From Phaeosaccion multiseriatum (Eukaryota; Ochrophyta, other classes), in contig OZ218950.1 in the NCBI GenBank assembly GCA_965112735.1, positions 3,968,001 through 4,032,000 on the forward strand: DNA of 64,000 nucleotides, written 5' to 3'. Positions 52,528-63,600 of this stretch are shown here, piece by piece. Under the pieces are notes generated by a model. It ran no database searches and had not been told where the DNA came from. It was given only the letters and a program-made list of their open reading frames with translations. The position numbers were made by a program, and so were the translations under genes. The stretch's first letter is position 1. Each line of letters starts with the position of its first letter.

Positions 52528-55379
52528 TGTGTGTGTGGTGTGTGTGTGTGTGTGTGTGTGGTGTGTACAGACAGGGGGGGGGAGGGAAAGAGGACTTGGT
52601 CACAGAGCGAAAGGAGAGGAACAGACTGACAGTGAGAGCCGTGATGACAGCAGACCAGCCGATGCACAGCCCGTAGCAGCAGCAGCAGCAGTAGCAGCAG
52701 CAGCACGCACAACACGCCTGAGAAGAGGGCCAATCCAACCCGTCCTCACTTCCCCCCCCCTCCTCTTGCATGGCTAGCTCTAACTTTGGCTCTGGTCCAC
52801 AGCTCACGCTCGCGGCCTTGCTTGACTCTGCCCTGCTTGCCCTGCTGTACTTGCCTGGCTTCTCCTCGGCGGCTTTAAAGAAGCCCAAGTCATCCTCTCC
52901 TCCTCCTCCACCTCCTCCTCCTGCCTCTCCCCCCCCCCCCCCCACCAGCTCCTCCAGCAGCGAGGCCGGCAGCGCCCCCGCCCACAGCAAGCAATCAGGC
53001 AGCAAGCTGCTTAGCGCTTGAGCTTTCTCGTCGCCCTTGTCACTGTCACTGCTGCTGCCCCTTCCTCGCTCCACTCTGGCGGCGGCCGCCTCTGCCCCCC
53101 GTGGGCTCTGCAGCGGCGCACTCCAACGCATCATTGCCGCGCTCACAGAGGCGGGGTCGTCGTACAGGTACGCCCAAGGAGTGTCTGGCCACACACGCAC
53201 AGACACCGACAGACAACAACACGCACACACACGCACACACGCACACACACGCCCAAAACCCACATAGACATACACACATGGTGGAAACGGTGTGAGGGAG
53301 AGTCGAGAAGGTCGAGTAAGGGGGAGAGTCGAGGAGGCTCTTCCTTCCTTCCTGGCCACCCATCTGGTCATTCACCCATGTGTTGCCATCTGTATCCACA
53401 TATGCCTTCCCACGTACGTGCCTCTTGTATACGTACATACAATACACGCAGACACACACACCTGGAAAGGCCTCCCTGAGCATGCCGATTGCGCGGCTTG
53501 TGCTCCACATCGGCAGCACGAGAAAGGTCTGCAGCGCCGTTCCCCCTCCATCTCCATCCTCCTCCTCCCACACCTGACCCCCCCCCTCCTCCTGTTCGGC
53601 CTTCCCAACCTGCTGCTGCTGTGGCTTTCCCGCCACATCTACATCAAAAGTGTAGCGCACACTCCCTTCGGGGTCGCAGAGGAGCCGCACTACACTGCGA
53701 AGGATGTCAACCTTCTCCTGGCGGGCAAGCGCTGAGGAGGAGGAGTCATCGCTCTCTGCCAGAGCCACCAGCACCTAGAGAACAAAGAGAGAGAGGGAGG
53801 AGGCAGGCAGGCAGGCAGGGAGGGAGGCAGGGAGAGAGGGAGGGAGGGAGAGAGGGAGAGGAAGAGATACGTGAGTGAGAGAGTGTGAGGGGGCCGGGGG
53901 GACATGATGGAGGGAGGGAGAAGCATTGTTCTTGATCGACAATTAGATACTACCTTGGCTGGCTGGCCGCTGCTACTGCCCCGGACCGAACCAGACTTTG
54001 AGGCGCAGGCTCAAACGAACATTATGCAATGCCGCCGCCCGTCAGGAGGACACCCCTCGTGCCCTATTCCTATCTATTATTGGGGGGGGGGGGGGTCATA
54101 TGAAGCTTCTCCTCCTCCTCCTCTTTGGCCGAGCCCACTCACAGGCCTGCACACCCACCCACACACACCCACACACACACACATGTTGGTAATCCACGCC
54201 TCCTCCTCGGCGCTTCGCTTTACCTGTGAGAGCACCTCGCTGTGTGCGTAGACTCGATAGTGCGCCACTGAGGCCAGCGCATTCACCGCGAGAGCAGCAC
54301 CTACACTCGGCCCCATATGGAACACAAAGCCCGAGGGAGCGGCGTCCTGTGGGGCGAGGGAGGGCAAGGTTGGGCAAGTAGGAGTGAAGTGGAGGGGAGT
54401 GAGTGAGTGAGTGAGTGACTGACTGACTGATACAGCGAGGGGGTTGTGTACACGCTGGCCCTGCAGGCAGACACGCAGGGTGGGCGTGTCGGGATGGATG
54501 ATGGGAGGGAAGATTCTCGAGTTGGAACAGGCCGGAGTGAGTGCGAGAGAGGAGGAGAGGAAGGGAGGAGAGGAAGAGAGAGAGAGAAGAGGGCGGGAGG
54601 AGAGGGAGAGAGAGAGAGAGAGAGAGGAGAGAGAGCGAGACGAGAGCGGACTACCACTCGTACACCTCTACATGTATATACGGACTACCACTCGTACACC
54701 TCTACATGTATATACGGACTACCACTCGTATACACCTCTACATGTATATACCTACCTTTGTACACCACCCCCCCCTCTACATGTATATACCTACCTTTAT
54801 GGATGGTCCACGCTCGTCCAAAGCCTGTTGCACAGTCACCTTGCGCCCTCCGCCCCTGGAGGCCTCCGAGCAGTCGCGAGAGGCAGCGGCCACATCCCCG
54901 AACACGGGAAAGTCCCACGGCCGCTCGTAGAACATGGCCCAGTCTACCTCACACATGGTTAGGCGCACAGAGAAGGGCGTGGTGCCTGAGCCACCATCGA
55001 CTTGTACGGCCACTGGCACAGCCGCAGAGCCCCTCTTCCTGCTTATACCGCTGGGCTTGGTGGTGAATGTGACTGCTTTTAGGGGTATTGGGTCTTTGTC
55101 CAGCGCATAAGATGGGGCTTCCCTGTGGAGCAGGGTGGGGGAGAGGTAGAGAGAGAGAGAGAGAGAGAGAAATAGAAAAGGGTGCAAGCGGTGAGAACCT
55201 AGGGTACCTTGTCCCCTTTCGTTTGATTTTCTTTCATGCATGCTTTCTTCCCTAATTTTTGTTGTTCAAACCTACATCTGGGAGCCGCCGAAGGGGAGGC
55301 CGAAAGTAAGGGAGTCCTTCGACCCGGCGGTGCCGAAGCCCGACCTGACACCCCTAGAGATGACCACCACCCACCACAT
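42925..55379 (-). CDS. Cupin/JmjC-like protein with degenerate sulfotransferase-like N-terminus
   Basis: Nineteen exons splice in phase to 967 aa: 55379-55276, 55122-54795, 54346-54224, 53774-53462, 53184-52750, 52470-52351, 52067-51973, 51844-51653, 51212-51096, 50242-50170, 49866-49791, 49404-49373, 49215-49091, 48777-48599, 48265-48072, 44082-44033, 43829-43662, 43321-43278, 43060-42925. Residues from about 610 are a cupin-8/JmjC-type domain: VMDLLNNWSM, RRAEVPFIVYNVPE, FKGIHCRFG|MHG, AEAHYDGTRNM (His845, Asp847), TGKRRWIL, NEIILRAGEVLYVPGGW, WIHTITN (His925) and NAQCNARSG. The HxD...H triad is that of Fe(II)/2-oxoglutarate hydroxylases; activity is inferred. In the N-terminal half, GFVFHMGPSVGAALAVNALA and AFPDTPWAYLYDDP resemble a sulfotransferase-like fold with a damaged P-loop; this is from memory of the family. 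The join between exon 9 and exon 10 crosses a (GGA)n intron; two genes are possible, but I see no start codon for a separate cupin gene. Confidence 0.72.
44180..44335. repeat. (CTGA)n array in cupin-gene intron 15
   Basis: Two blocks of CTGA tetramers separated by a GAGAGAGTCTGA spacer, near the 3' end of the giant intron, preceded by a GA run and a (GGGA)n run at the exon 16 acceptor. Confidence 0.92.
44464..48064. repeat. 3.6-kb satellite of a 10-bp unit (TTGACTCTAC)n in cupin-gene intron 15
   Basis: About 355 tandem copies of TTGACTCTAC with a few recurring variants: ACGTGACTCT, TTGACTGTAC, TTGACTCTTC. A homogeneous core at about 44940-45590 is flanked by zones where ACG variants recur at regular multiples of ten. 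The unit carries TGA on + and TAG on -, so every frame is closed. The array starts 8 bp inside the exon 15 donor (gene sense). There is no gene in it. Confidence 0.98.
48785..48935. repeat. (GGA)n array in cupin-gene intron 13
   Basis: About 150 bp of GGA triplets next to the exon 14 acceptor; polypyrimidine in gene sense. Confidence 0.93.
49604..49788. repeat. (CCCT)n array in cupin-gene intron 11
   Basis: About 185 bp of CCCT tetramers with a C18 run near 49650. In gene sense the intron begins GTCAGGGAGGGAGGGAGG at the donor. Confidence 0.94.
50298..51040. repeat. Large (GGA)n/(GAG)n array in cupin-gene intron 9
   Basis: About 740 bp of GGA triplets with AAG and CGG interruptions. It keeps long frames open on both strands (polyGlu, polyArg, polyLeu, polyPro, polySer), none of which is a gene. 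Confidence 0.95.
52480..52566. repeat. (GT)n array at the cupin-gene exon 6 acceptor
   Basis: GT repeat on +. In gene sense it is (CA)n running into CACCTCACAG at the exon 6 acceptor. Confidence 0.92.
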
Positions 55380-55886
55380 CAGTAGACTGTGAGTTGCGTC
55401 AGGGGGGGGCGGACGGGGTGTAACGGGAGGGAGCAAGGGATTGAGCTGGTATGAGAAGCAGTTGATACACGTCGTAAGAATGTTTCACCATTTTTCGTGG
55501 TTATAGAAGATAGAGGGGAGAGGAAGAGGGGCATAGAGGGATAGACAGGATGCGGATTCAGCATTCCTTGTGAATTAATTTCTCACCCAGTTGCAGAGAG
55601 GAGGGCGATCAGCCCTCTCTTGCTGCTGCCGCCGCTGCCGCTCCTGCCTTTACCTCCCCCTCTGCGTGCATGGGTCCGCATCGCTGCCAATGGAGGAGAA
55701 GGACCGCTCTTTGTTGCTGGCTGTGCCCGTGGCCGCCTGCTTCCACAGGCAAAATCGGAAATCGCGAAGCACACTCGTCGTATCACCAACACACCCACAT
55801 GAATGTCGCTTCACTCTTAGAAAAAAACAAGACCAGCACTAGAGAGCCACGCCGAAGCAGAGAGGGGATAGGCCCGCTCCCCCAAG
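55380..55886. promoter_or_regulatory. Divergent promoter region, cupin gene / F-box gene
   Basis: About 500 bp of mostly unique sequence between the two start codons, with a short GCTGCTGCCGCC run near 55620. No clear core element is recognised. The first cupin-gene exon at its edge also reads as an open frame on + (ending TGA at about 55391), so that exon is less secure than the rest. Confidence 0.4.
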
Positions 55887-57076
55887 ATGGAAGAACATCC
55901 CCTCCTCCGACACAGCATTCTTGTTGCCCTGCTGTCCGACGATGGCATGGGGGAGAGTTGCTCTCCCCTTCCCTTACCCAATGGCTCAGGAAGCTTCAAG
56001 GAAGTGAAGTGGAGAAGGACAAGCAGGGACATGAGGAGTAGTGGTGATGAGGATATGGAGAAGGACAAGAAGACCGGATTTATGGACAGGGACGGAGGCA
56101 GCGAAGAAGACGAAGAGGTGGAGGTCGTGGTGAGGCCGCTGGCCATGTTCAACACGCTCATGCTGCGGGCCTCGCTCAAGGCGAAGAAGTCCTCTGCTAG
56201 CGCTCAATGTGATGGCTCCCAGTCGGCGAGGCTTGATGTCAATGTCGACGACTTTGTTGGGCAGCAGGAGGAGCGGGAAAGGACGGATTCGCCGCCGCCG
56301 CTGCTGAAAGAGGGACAAAGGCGCGTGCACGGGCACGTCGTGGCGGTGGCCCGCTTCAAGGCTGAGGTAAGGGCGGGCGAGCGGGCGGGCGGGCGGGCGG
56401 GCGGACGAGGCCATCCATTCGATGCCACCCTTTCTCACATCCACTGCTGTAACTAAAGGGCGAGCCTTTTTGTATGTTGACGGACCTTTCTTTTGCTTTC
56501 CCTCCCTGCGACCGCCTATATGATGACGGAACCCACGTCGAACCTCGACTGTGTATGAAAACACACAAACTTGTACAGGTGTATGCCTGCCTGGTGGCCC
56601 CTCTCCTGCCCCCTGCGGGCTCCTTCCCTCACATGTCCGGGGTGGGTGACGAGCTTGCCTCCGCGGTGCTTTCCTTTCTGCGCCCCCTGGAGTTGGTCCG
56701 TTTCGCGGGGGCGAATCGAGCTTTCGGACAGCTGGTGGAGGAGAATGATGAGCTGTGGGAAGGCTGGCTGAAGCAGGCCCTGATGCGACCGAGGCAGAGG
56801 TGGGAGACGTCCTGTGCCCCCCTGCTGGAGCACTGCGCCCTTTTGCTCGCTCTCCACGCAAGCAAGAGAGAAATCCCGCCAATACCGCAACAGTATCGCC
56901 GGGATGATGCAGCAGCAGCAGCAGCAGCGAGAGGAGGAGGAGGAGGAGGAGGAGGAGCAGAAGGAGGAGCAGTAGGAGACCATGGACAACGAAGGGGAGA
57001 GGCAGCAGCGGCAGCAGCAGAAGCAGGCGATGGAGGCAAGGCAAGTGGAGAACACCCGAACAACACCACCACCACC

Positions 57077-57131
<55 letters not shown>

Positions 57132-57472
57132 GCAACAACAACTGGCATCACGAGACCATCGTGTCCGAGATCTCTGAGTGGTCTCTGAAAGGCGCCTTCC
57201 TCGGCTTGCAGCGCTGCAGGAGACTTTGCCGGGAGCAGATGGAGCGAGACAGAGAGACGGCCCGGCGGGCGGCGGAGGCCCAGAGAGCGGCCATGGAGAC
57301 GCAGCGACAGCACTTTAGGAGAGAGTTTTGGGAGGACCCTTACTCTTTCTCCGGCGGTAGTCACCAAGTGCTGCCCCCGAGACCTTTCCTTCCTCCGCCC
57401 CCTCCTCCCTTCGGGTGGGGCGGTGGTGGGAACTCGCCCGGCGCTGGTTTGTCACCCCTTTTCCCCTTCTGA
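55887..57472 (+). CDS. F-box protein
   Basis: Two exons (55887-56366 and 56579-57472) join in phase 0 to 457 aa. The motif GDELASAVLSFLRPLELVRF, continuing AGANRAFGQLVEENDELWEG, is an F-box of about 45 residues near position 182-225, with the usual Leu/Phe helix pattern and closing Trp. F-box proteins link substrates to SCF ubiquitin ligases through Skp1; the substrate is unknown. Exon 1 encodes an acidic, unrecognised region ending HGHVVAVARFKAE. The C-terminal half has runs of Ala, Gly, Thr and Asn from CAG, GGA, ACC and AAC triplets, a charged helical segment (ERDRETARRAAEAQRAAMET) and a Pro-rich end. No WD40, LRR or Kelch substrate domain is visible. The ATG is the first in a long open frame; a start at 55947 (MGESC) is possible. 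Confidence 0.72.
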
Positions 57473-59213
57473 TGATGATGAAGGTGGCTGTTTCTATCGT
57501 ATGCGCGTGTTGTATGTAGAGTCCGGGGAGGGAGGGAGGGAGGGAGGGAGGAGGGAGGGAAGGAGGGAGGGACGGATGGAGGGAGAGAGGGAGGGAGGGA
57601 GGGAGGGAGGGAGGGAGGGATGGATGAAGGGGCGGAGGGAGGGAGGGAGGGGAGAGGCAAAGAGGTTGGTGGGTTTGAGCTCCACTTCCCACGATGACGT
57701 AAGAGCTTGTGCAAGAGGGAAACGCGGACGGGGGGGTGGTGAGACAGACAGACAGACAGACACGCCTTTGGAAAGCCTTTGGAAATAGGCAAGAGGGCTT
57801 GAAGGTGGGAAAGGAAAAAGGGCACATAGCAGAGGTTTTTACTTGTTTGTACAGTACAGAGAAGCAATGGATTGATGGGTGTTCATAATGAAGAGGGGGG
57901 GTCAATATTTCAAGCTTGCACCCGCGCGGCTTTACCGATTCTTTTTCAGTTGACGACTTGTGATATGGCTACGACCTGGGGGGTGACGCTGTATCACCAG
58001 CTGCTACTACAGACGAGGTGGGCGAGTCATTGGCCTTTGTCCTTGTGCGAGGATGGAGAGAGTCGGGGCGTACACTGAACTTGTGTGTTTGAGTGTGGGT
58101 GTTGGACCACCCCAAGCTCAGAGCTCAGGTGGAGGCGGCACAGGAGTGCTTCCCCCCTGGGCCGTATTGGGCGGTCGAGTGCTGCAACAATGGCAATGGC
58201 TTCATGCAAAGGCAGGCACGGGAGCTGTGCAGATGGCATGAGTATGCCTGTGCTAGCACTAACACCGTCCCATTCCGCCAAGAGCCCCTCCATGCTGAAG
58301 TGGCTCCGATCGGAGGAGGTCATGTGTCCCTGGGGCAGGAGGGCAGGTCCACACTATCGGAAGGACCGTGATGGGGAGGGGTGGGGCATAGCCCCTGCTG
58401 CCTTCGGGAGATGAAGAAGCAGTGGGTGCACGCCAATACCCCCCCCCCTGCGAGTGTCAGGACTGCACGGCGCCGTCCTTACCTGCCCTTCGGGACCCCC
58501 CCCCCCCCCCCGTCACCCTTCTGTTCTAGTTGCTCCAATTACCTTCCATAAGCTCTCATACACACCTCCCTCCCCCTGCCCTTCCCCTGTGCTGACCTCG
58601 AGGCAACCTCGAACGGCCTCGCCTCGGAGCGAACAACGGCTCGACTGTGGAATGGATCAGCAGCCCAAAAAAAAGTAAAAAAAAACGTACATAATAGACG
58701 AGTGGGAAAACCTGTCCCTCTGCTACCCTCGTCTACACAACGAAGCCCCCTTCCTCATATGGGTCCGTCTCTCTCCGTCGGCCTTTCTGTCCATGTGGAA
58801 GCAGAGCCCCGCCGAGCGTTCGCCGCCTGCCCGCGCCCCAGCCTCTCTATTCCATGCTACTTCGTAGTACATTACAGTAGCAGCCCCAGCCCCTCTATTC
58901 CATTCCATGCTACTTCGTAGTACATTACAGCAGCAGCCCCAGGCAGGCACCGCCCCATCTGGTCCAGCAGCACCACCGGCTGTATCACCAAACGCTGCTG
59001 CTGTATCATGAATGGCTGGTGTATCACCAAATCGCTGCTGCCGCATCACCAGCGGCTGCTGCTCAATAATCGCCGCCATCGTCGCTGCCGCTACCGCTGC
59101 CGCTGTCCTCGTCGTGCTGAGCGAAAGCCACAAGTACAACGAAGTTGGGTGGGGCAGTTGCAACACGGGAGAGAGAGAGAGAGAGAGAGAGCACAGCACG
59201 CATGGATGATGAG
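57473..59213. other. Tail-to-tail spacer, F-box / DUF4211 gene
   Basis: About 1.7 kb without a recognised gene. It holds a (GGGA)n array at 57525-57655, a C14 run near 58500, a tandem near-duplication containing CATGCTACTTCGTAGTACAT at 58852 and 58908, four TATCACCA-type motifs at 58981-59060 and a GA run at 59168-59191. Short open frames at 58027-58414 have no recognisable features. Confidence 0.65.
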
Positions 59214-59241
59214 TTACAGACCAAGTCCTGACTCCTGCAGG

Positions 59242-59276
<35 letters not shown>

Positions 59277-59560
59277 ACGGAGGAGGCAGAGCTTCACCAC
59301 CGTACTCAGCATCACACCGGTCATATTGATTGATTGATTGATTGATTGATTGACTGATTAGCTTGCAAGCCTTGCAAGGGGCAGGCAGACCGACGGAAAC
59401 ACATGCGAACATCACCTCCGGACACACAGAATGAAGGATGGACGTACCCTGTTCTGTGCATCGAGCCACCTGTCGATGTGCGCCGCGACGTTGACGTTGG
59501 AGCCGCCGCCCCTGCCCATGCCTGTTGGGGCGCGACATCCGCAGCAACAGCAGCAAAGAA

Positions 59561-59606
<46 letters not shown>

Positions 59607-60589
59607 AGCAGCAGCAGCACAGGAGAAGCTCCACGTGAACAAGTCATCATCCTACGGCTCCCGAACACACAAATGGATGTGGAGGAGGACAACTCCTCAC
59701 ACTTCTGACGCGAAACCGTGACTGTGTGCAGAAACTAGTGAGGTGCGATTGAAGAGGAGGGGTGGTGGTACACCTTCCACCTCTATTGCAGGCAAACAAA
59801 ACAGACCCCCCCCCCCCCGCCCCTCCGCCAACGCAGGAGAAAACAAGAGCGCAACGTTGGAGGGAGGAAGGAAAGGCCAGATATCCACCAGAATGATGAT
59901 GATTTCCTTCTCACCGACGTTCTGGGCGTGGCTGAGCAGCGTGTCGATCTTCCTGTACTGACTCTCAATGAAGCCTTCGTCCTTGATGAGCTCCGCGGCC
60001 TCAGTGTCGTTGAGCTTCCGATTGATCTGCGGAGAGAAGGGGAGCGGCCACACACACGGTTGTTGTTGCACATGAGAAGGTACAAGATGGGGGCGGGAAC
60101 GGGAACCCAGCAACTCCCGACCCGTCTGCGGACTCACTCACTCACTCACTCACGCACTCGCTCACTCTCTCCTTCACTGACTCAACTCCCCCACTCACTC
60201 ACTCATTCACTCACTCACCCTCTGGCAGAGGTGGAGCTTGAAGTGCATAAGGCAGTGATACAGCCTGGACTTGGTCAGACAAGTGAGACCGATGCCGAAC
60301 GACTCGTCTTCGTCCTGAGGGGGGGGGGGGGGACAAGGAGGGAGAAACAAGGCGAGGAGTAGAATGAGGACATGCAACATTGCCGTCAAAGCGATGTGAT
60401 TAGTGCCCACACTCCCCACCCACCTTCTTGTTCTTCGCCCTTCCCATACCCTCCCAGCACCTTCCTACCCTCTCCTCCTCCCTCTCTGATATATTCCTTT
60501 CCTCTCCTATCCTGTTGTTTCAGCGGTACTTGAAGCCCGCCAAGGGTTACCGTGTACCGGCTCTCATCAAGAGCCCGCAGACCCCCCTC

Positions 60590-60649
<60 letters not shown>

Positions 60650-63600
60650 CACACACGGACATGCAAACGCACACGCACACGCACACGCACGTACCTCCCT
60701 GTCGGCCCAAAACGCTTCAGAGCCCATCCAGCCCTCGGGAAGGGAGTCCATCCAAGAGCCTGAGCCTGCACAGGGGCGGACGAGAGCGATAAGCGACAAG
60801 CAAGGGGACGAAAGACAGAGCAAAAAATGCAAGTACGTCTCAGAGATTCACCGTATTTCTTCTTCATGATCCCACGCACACGCGCACCTACGAGCGCAAG
60901 CACTCTCCTCCAGCGACCGTAAGAGTGCACCTCAATCTCAGAGTGACTAACTCCTCCAGCGACCGTAAGAGTGCACTTCAATCTCAGAGTGACTTACGCA
61001 TCTATGCCCACTTCTCGCCCCCGCCCTCCACCCCACTCCGTTTCCTTAGGCAACAAGCGTGCTCGCCATTCATACTCCATCACGGTCATATGGCCCATAA
61101 TGTCCTTCTGTGTGGGGGCTGTGGCATGCCTCACAAGCTTCAACACACGGCTCACTCACCACTCCACACCGCCGCGGCCTTGTACGGAGTGCCCTTGAAG
61201 TGAAGGACGTTGTCGGACGTGTGGGCCGATCGGCGGCAGGCCTCGCACCCTAGTTCGTCGTCCGGCCGTCGCTCCCTGTGGCGGTGAGTTGGATAGGTGG
61301 GTAGGTGCGTAGGTGCGTAGGTGCCAATAGCAATACACAGTCGAACAACCAAACAAACACACAGACAAGGAGGAGAAGGGAGAAGCAGAGGGGGACGGGG
61401 GGGGTGTTGTCATCAGGGAGACAGGAAAAAATACATCTCTCTTCCAAAGAAGTCACTCAGTAATTAAGTCAGTCAAGGAGGCCTTCAGCCACTCAGTCAG
61501 TCAGTCAGTCAGTCAGTCAGCCAGTGAGGCCCTCAGCCAGTCAGTCAGTCAGTCAGTCTGTCAGTCAATCAGTCAGTCAGTGAGGCCCTCAGCCAGTCAA
61601 TCAGTCAGTCAGTCAGTCTGTCAGTCATTCAGTCAGTCAGGGAGGCCTTCAGCCTGTCAGTCAGTCAGTCAGTCTGTCAGTCTGTGAGTCAATCAGTCAG
61701 TCAGTCAGTCAGTCTGTCAGTCTGTCAGTCTGTCAGTCTGTCAGTCTGTCAGTCAGTCAGTGAGGCCCTCAACCAGTCAATCAGTCAGTCAGTCAGTCTG
61801 TCAGTCATTCAGTCAGTCAGGGAGGCCTTCAGCCAGCCAGTCAGTCACTCAGTCAGTCAATCCGTCAGTCAGTCAGCCAGTGAGGCTCTCAGCCAGTCAG
61901 TCAGTGAGGCCCTCAGCCAGTCAGTCAGTCAAGGAAATGAGTCAGTCAATCAGTCAGTACGTCAAACAGTCAGACAATCAGCCAGTCTTTCAGTCAGGGT
62001 CGGGTCAGAGCTCAGTCAAACAGTCAGACAATCAGTCAGTCAGGGTCGGGTAATAAAAAGCTGCAAAGATCGAACCTGGCGACTTCGTAGTACGGGTGTG
62101 TCTTCATGGAGTCCTCGAACCTTTGGTTGCGTGCCATGGAGCCCAGGTTTGATTCCCTTAGGCTGCATATCTGTTCAAGCAGGAGGGAGGAGGAAAGATG
62201 AGAGGGAGAGAGAGGAAGAGAGGGTCAGAGAGAGAGAGAGCGGGCAGATGAGCTGATGAGAAACGCGCATCTTACGGGGCAGGAGCAGCACAGAAGCGTG
62301 TGTTCTTGATTCGAGTACGAGGAGCGAGGAGGCACGAGCCCGGGCAGAAGGGAAGAGTCACCTCCCTCCCTCCCTCCCTCCAGCAAAAGACACCGACCAA
62401 CACGGACGGAAACCGATGGACAAACACAAACGCGGACCGACATGGCCCGACAAGGACGGACACGAACTGATAAGGACTGATGCGGACTACTACGGACCTG
62501 CTTCTCCACCTTGTCGATGGCCACGCTAAAATCCAGGTTACGGCCTCTCCTCGTGTTCTTTCTGAAGTTGTGGTTGAAGGACTGCGCTCCGGTGCGTTCC
62601 TTGCGCTCGTCGTCCACGAAGTAAATGAGGTACTCTGTGAGTGAGTGAGTGAGTGAGTGAGTGAGGGAGTGAGTGAGTGAGGGAGTGAGGGAGTGAGTGA
62701 GTGAGGGAGTGAGGGAGGGAGTGAGGGAGGGGGTGAGTGCGTGGGTGAGTGGGTGAGTGAGTGAGTGAGTGAGTGAGGGAGTGCGTGGGTGAGTGAGTGA
62801 GTGAGTGAGGGAGTGAGTGGGTGAGTGAGTGAGCTGGTGAGTGAGTGAGGGAGGGAGGGAGTGAGTGCGTGAGTGAGTGAGTGAGTGAGGGAGTCAGTGG
62901 GTAAGACAGGTGCGATGGGGGAGGGGGGTTGGGTGTGGGGTTGTGAGGGGAGGGAAGGGAAACTTCGAGCATCAATCAGGCTTGGTGAGGAAGCTCTGTA
63001 CAACGTTGACCACGTACCCAAGTAAACTGCCCAAGCCTGCTCGAACGACATGGTCTGTACGTTCATGGCTCCACCTTCGTCGTCCTCGTCTTCTCTGCGC
63101 AGCTTAGCTAGGAGCTCGGCATGCGACAAGGATTCCTCCTCCTCCTCCTCCTCCTCGTCCTTGTTGCCATCCTCCTCTCCACCGCTGCCATCCTTCCCTT
63201 CTGCATCATCATCATCATCACCATCATCATCATCCTCATCGCTGTCGTATCTACTCTTCCTCTTCTTCTGCTTCTTCTTGCTCCTGGTATCCTCCTCCTC
63301 CTCTTCCTCCTCCTCCTCGTCATCATCAACGATGAAGTCATCGTCTGACTTGTTACCGCTTCTAGAGACCATCTTCTTCGCCGGAGACTTCTTCGTCTTC
63401 CTCTTCTTCGGTGGAGGAGGAGCTTCATCCTCGTCCTCCTCGTCTTCGTCGTCAGGAACGATGAAGTCATCGTCCGCATTGTAGCCGGAATAACTTGACC
63501 TCCTCTTGGCCGCGGACATCTTCTTCTTCTTCGAGACACTGCTCCTACCCGCACCCCCACCCTCTACGCTCCGTACTGGACTCCCATAGCGATCCCGCTT

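Noticed and set aside
55268-55391. Plus-strand exon reading IWEPPKGRPKVRESFD and ending TGA
   Set aside because: It is open for about 40 codons, but has no start or clear acceptor. The minus-strand reading supplies an ATG, a GTAGGT donor and the phase required by the next cupin-gene exon. Kept as a caution on that exon.
58027-58414. Small ORFs in the F-box / DUF4211 spacer
   Set aside because: Several overlapping frames on both strands, with no domain, splice context or composition that favours one of them.
62272-62975. Continuation of the DUF4211 exon through Ser/Leu/Thr/His/Pro repeats
   Set aside because: The frame stays open only because of the GAGT array. A GTACGTGG donor at 63017 and a CTCACAG acceptor at 62635 restore a conserved segment in phase.
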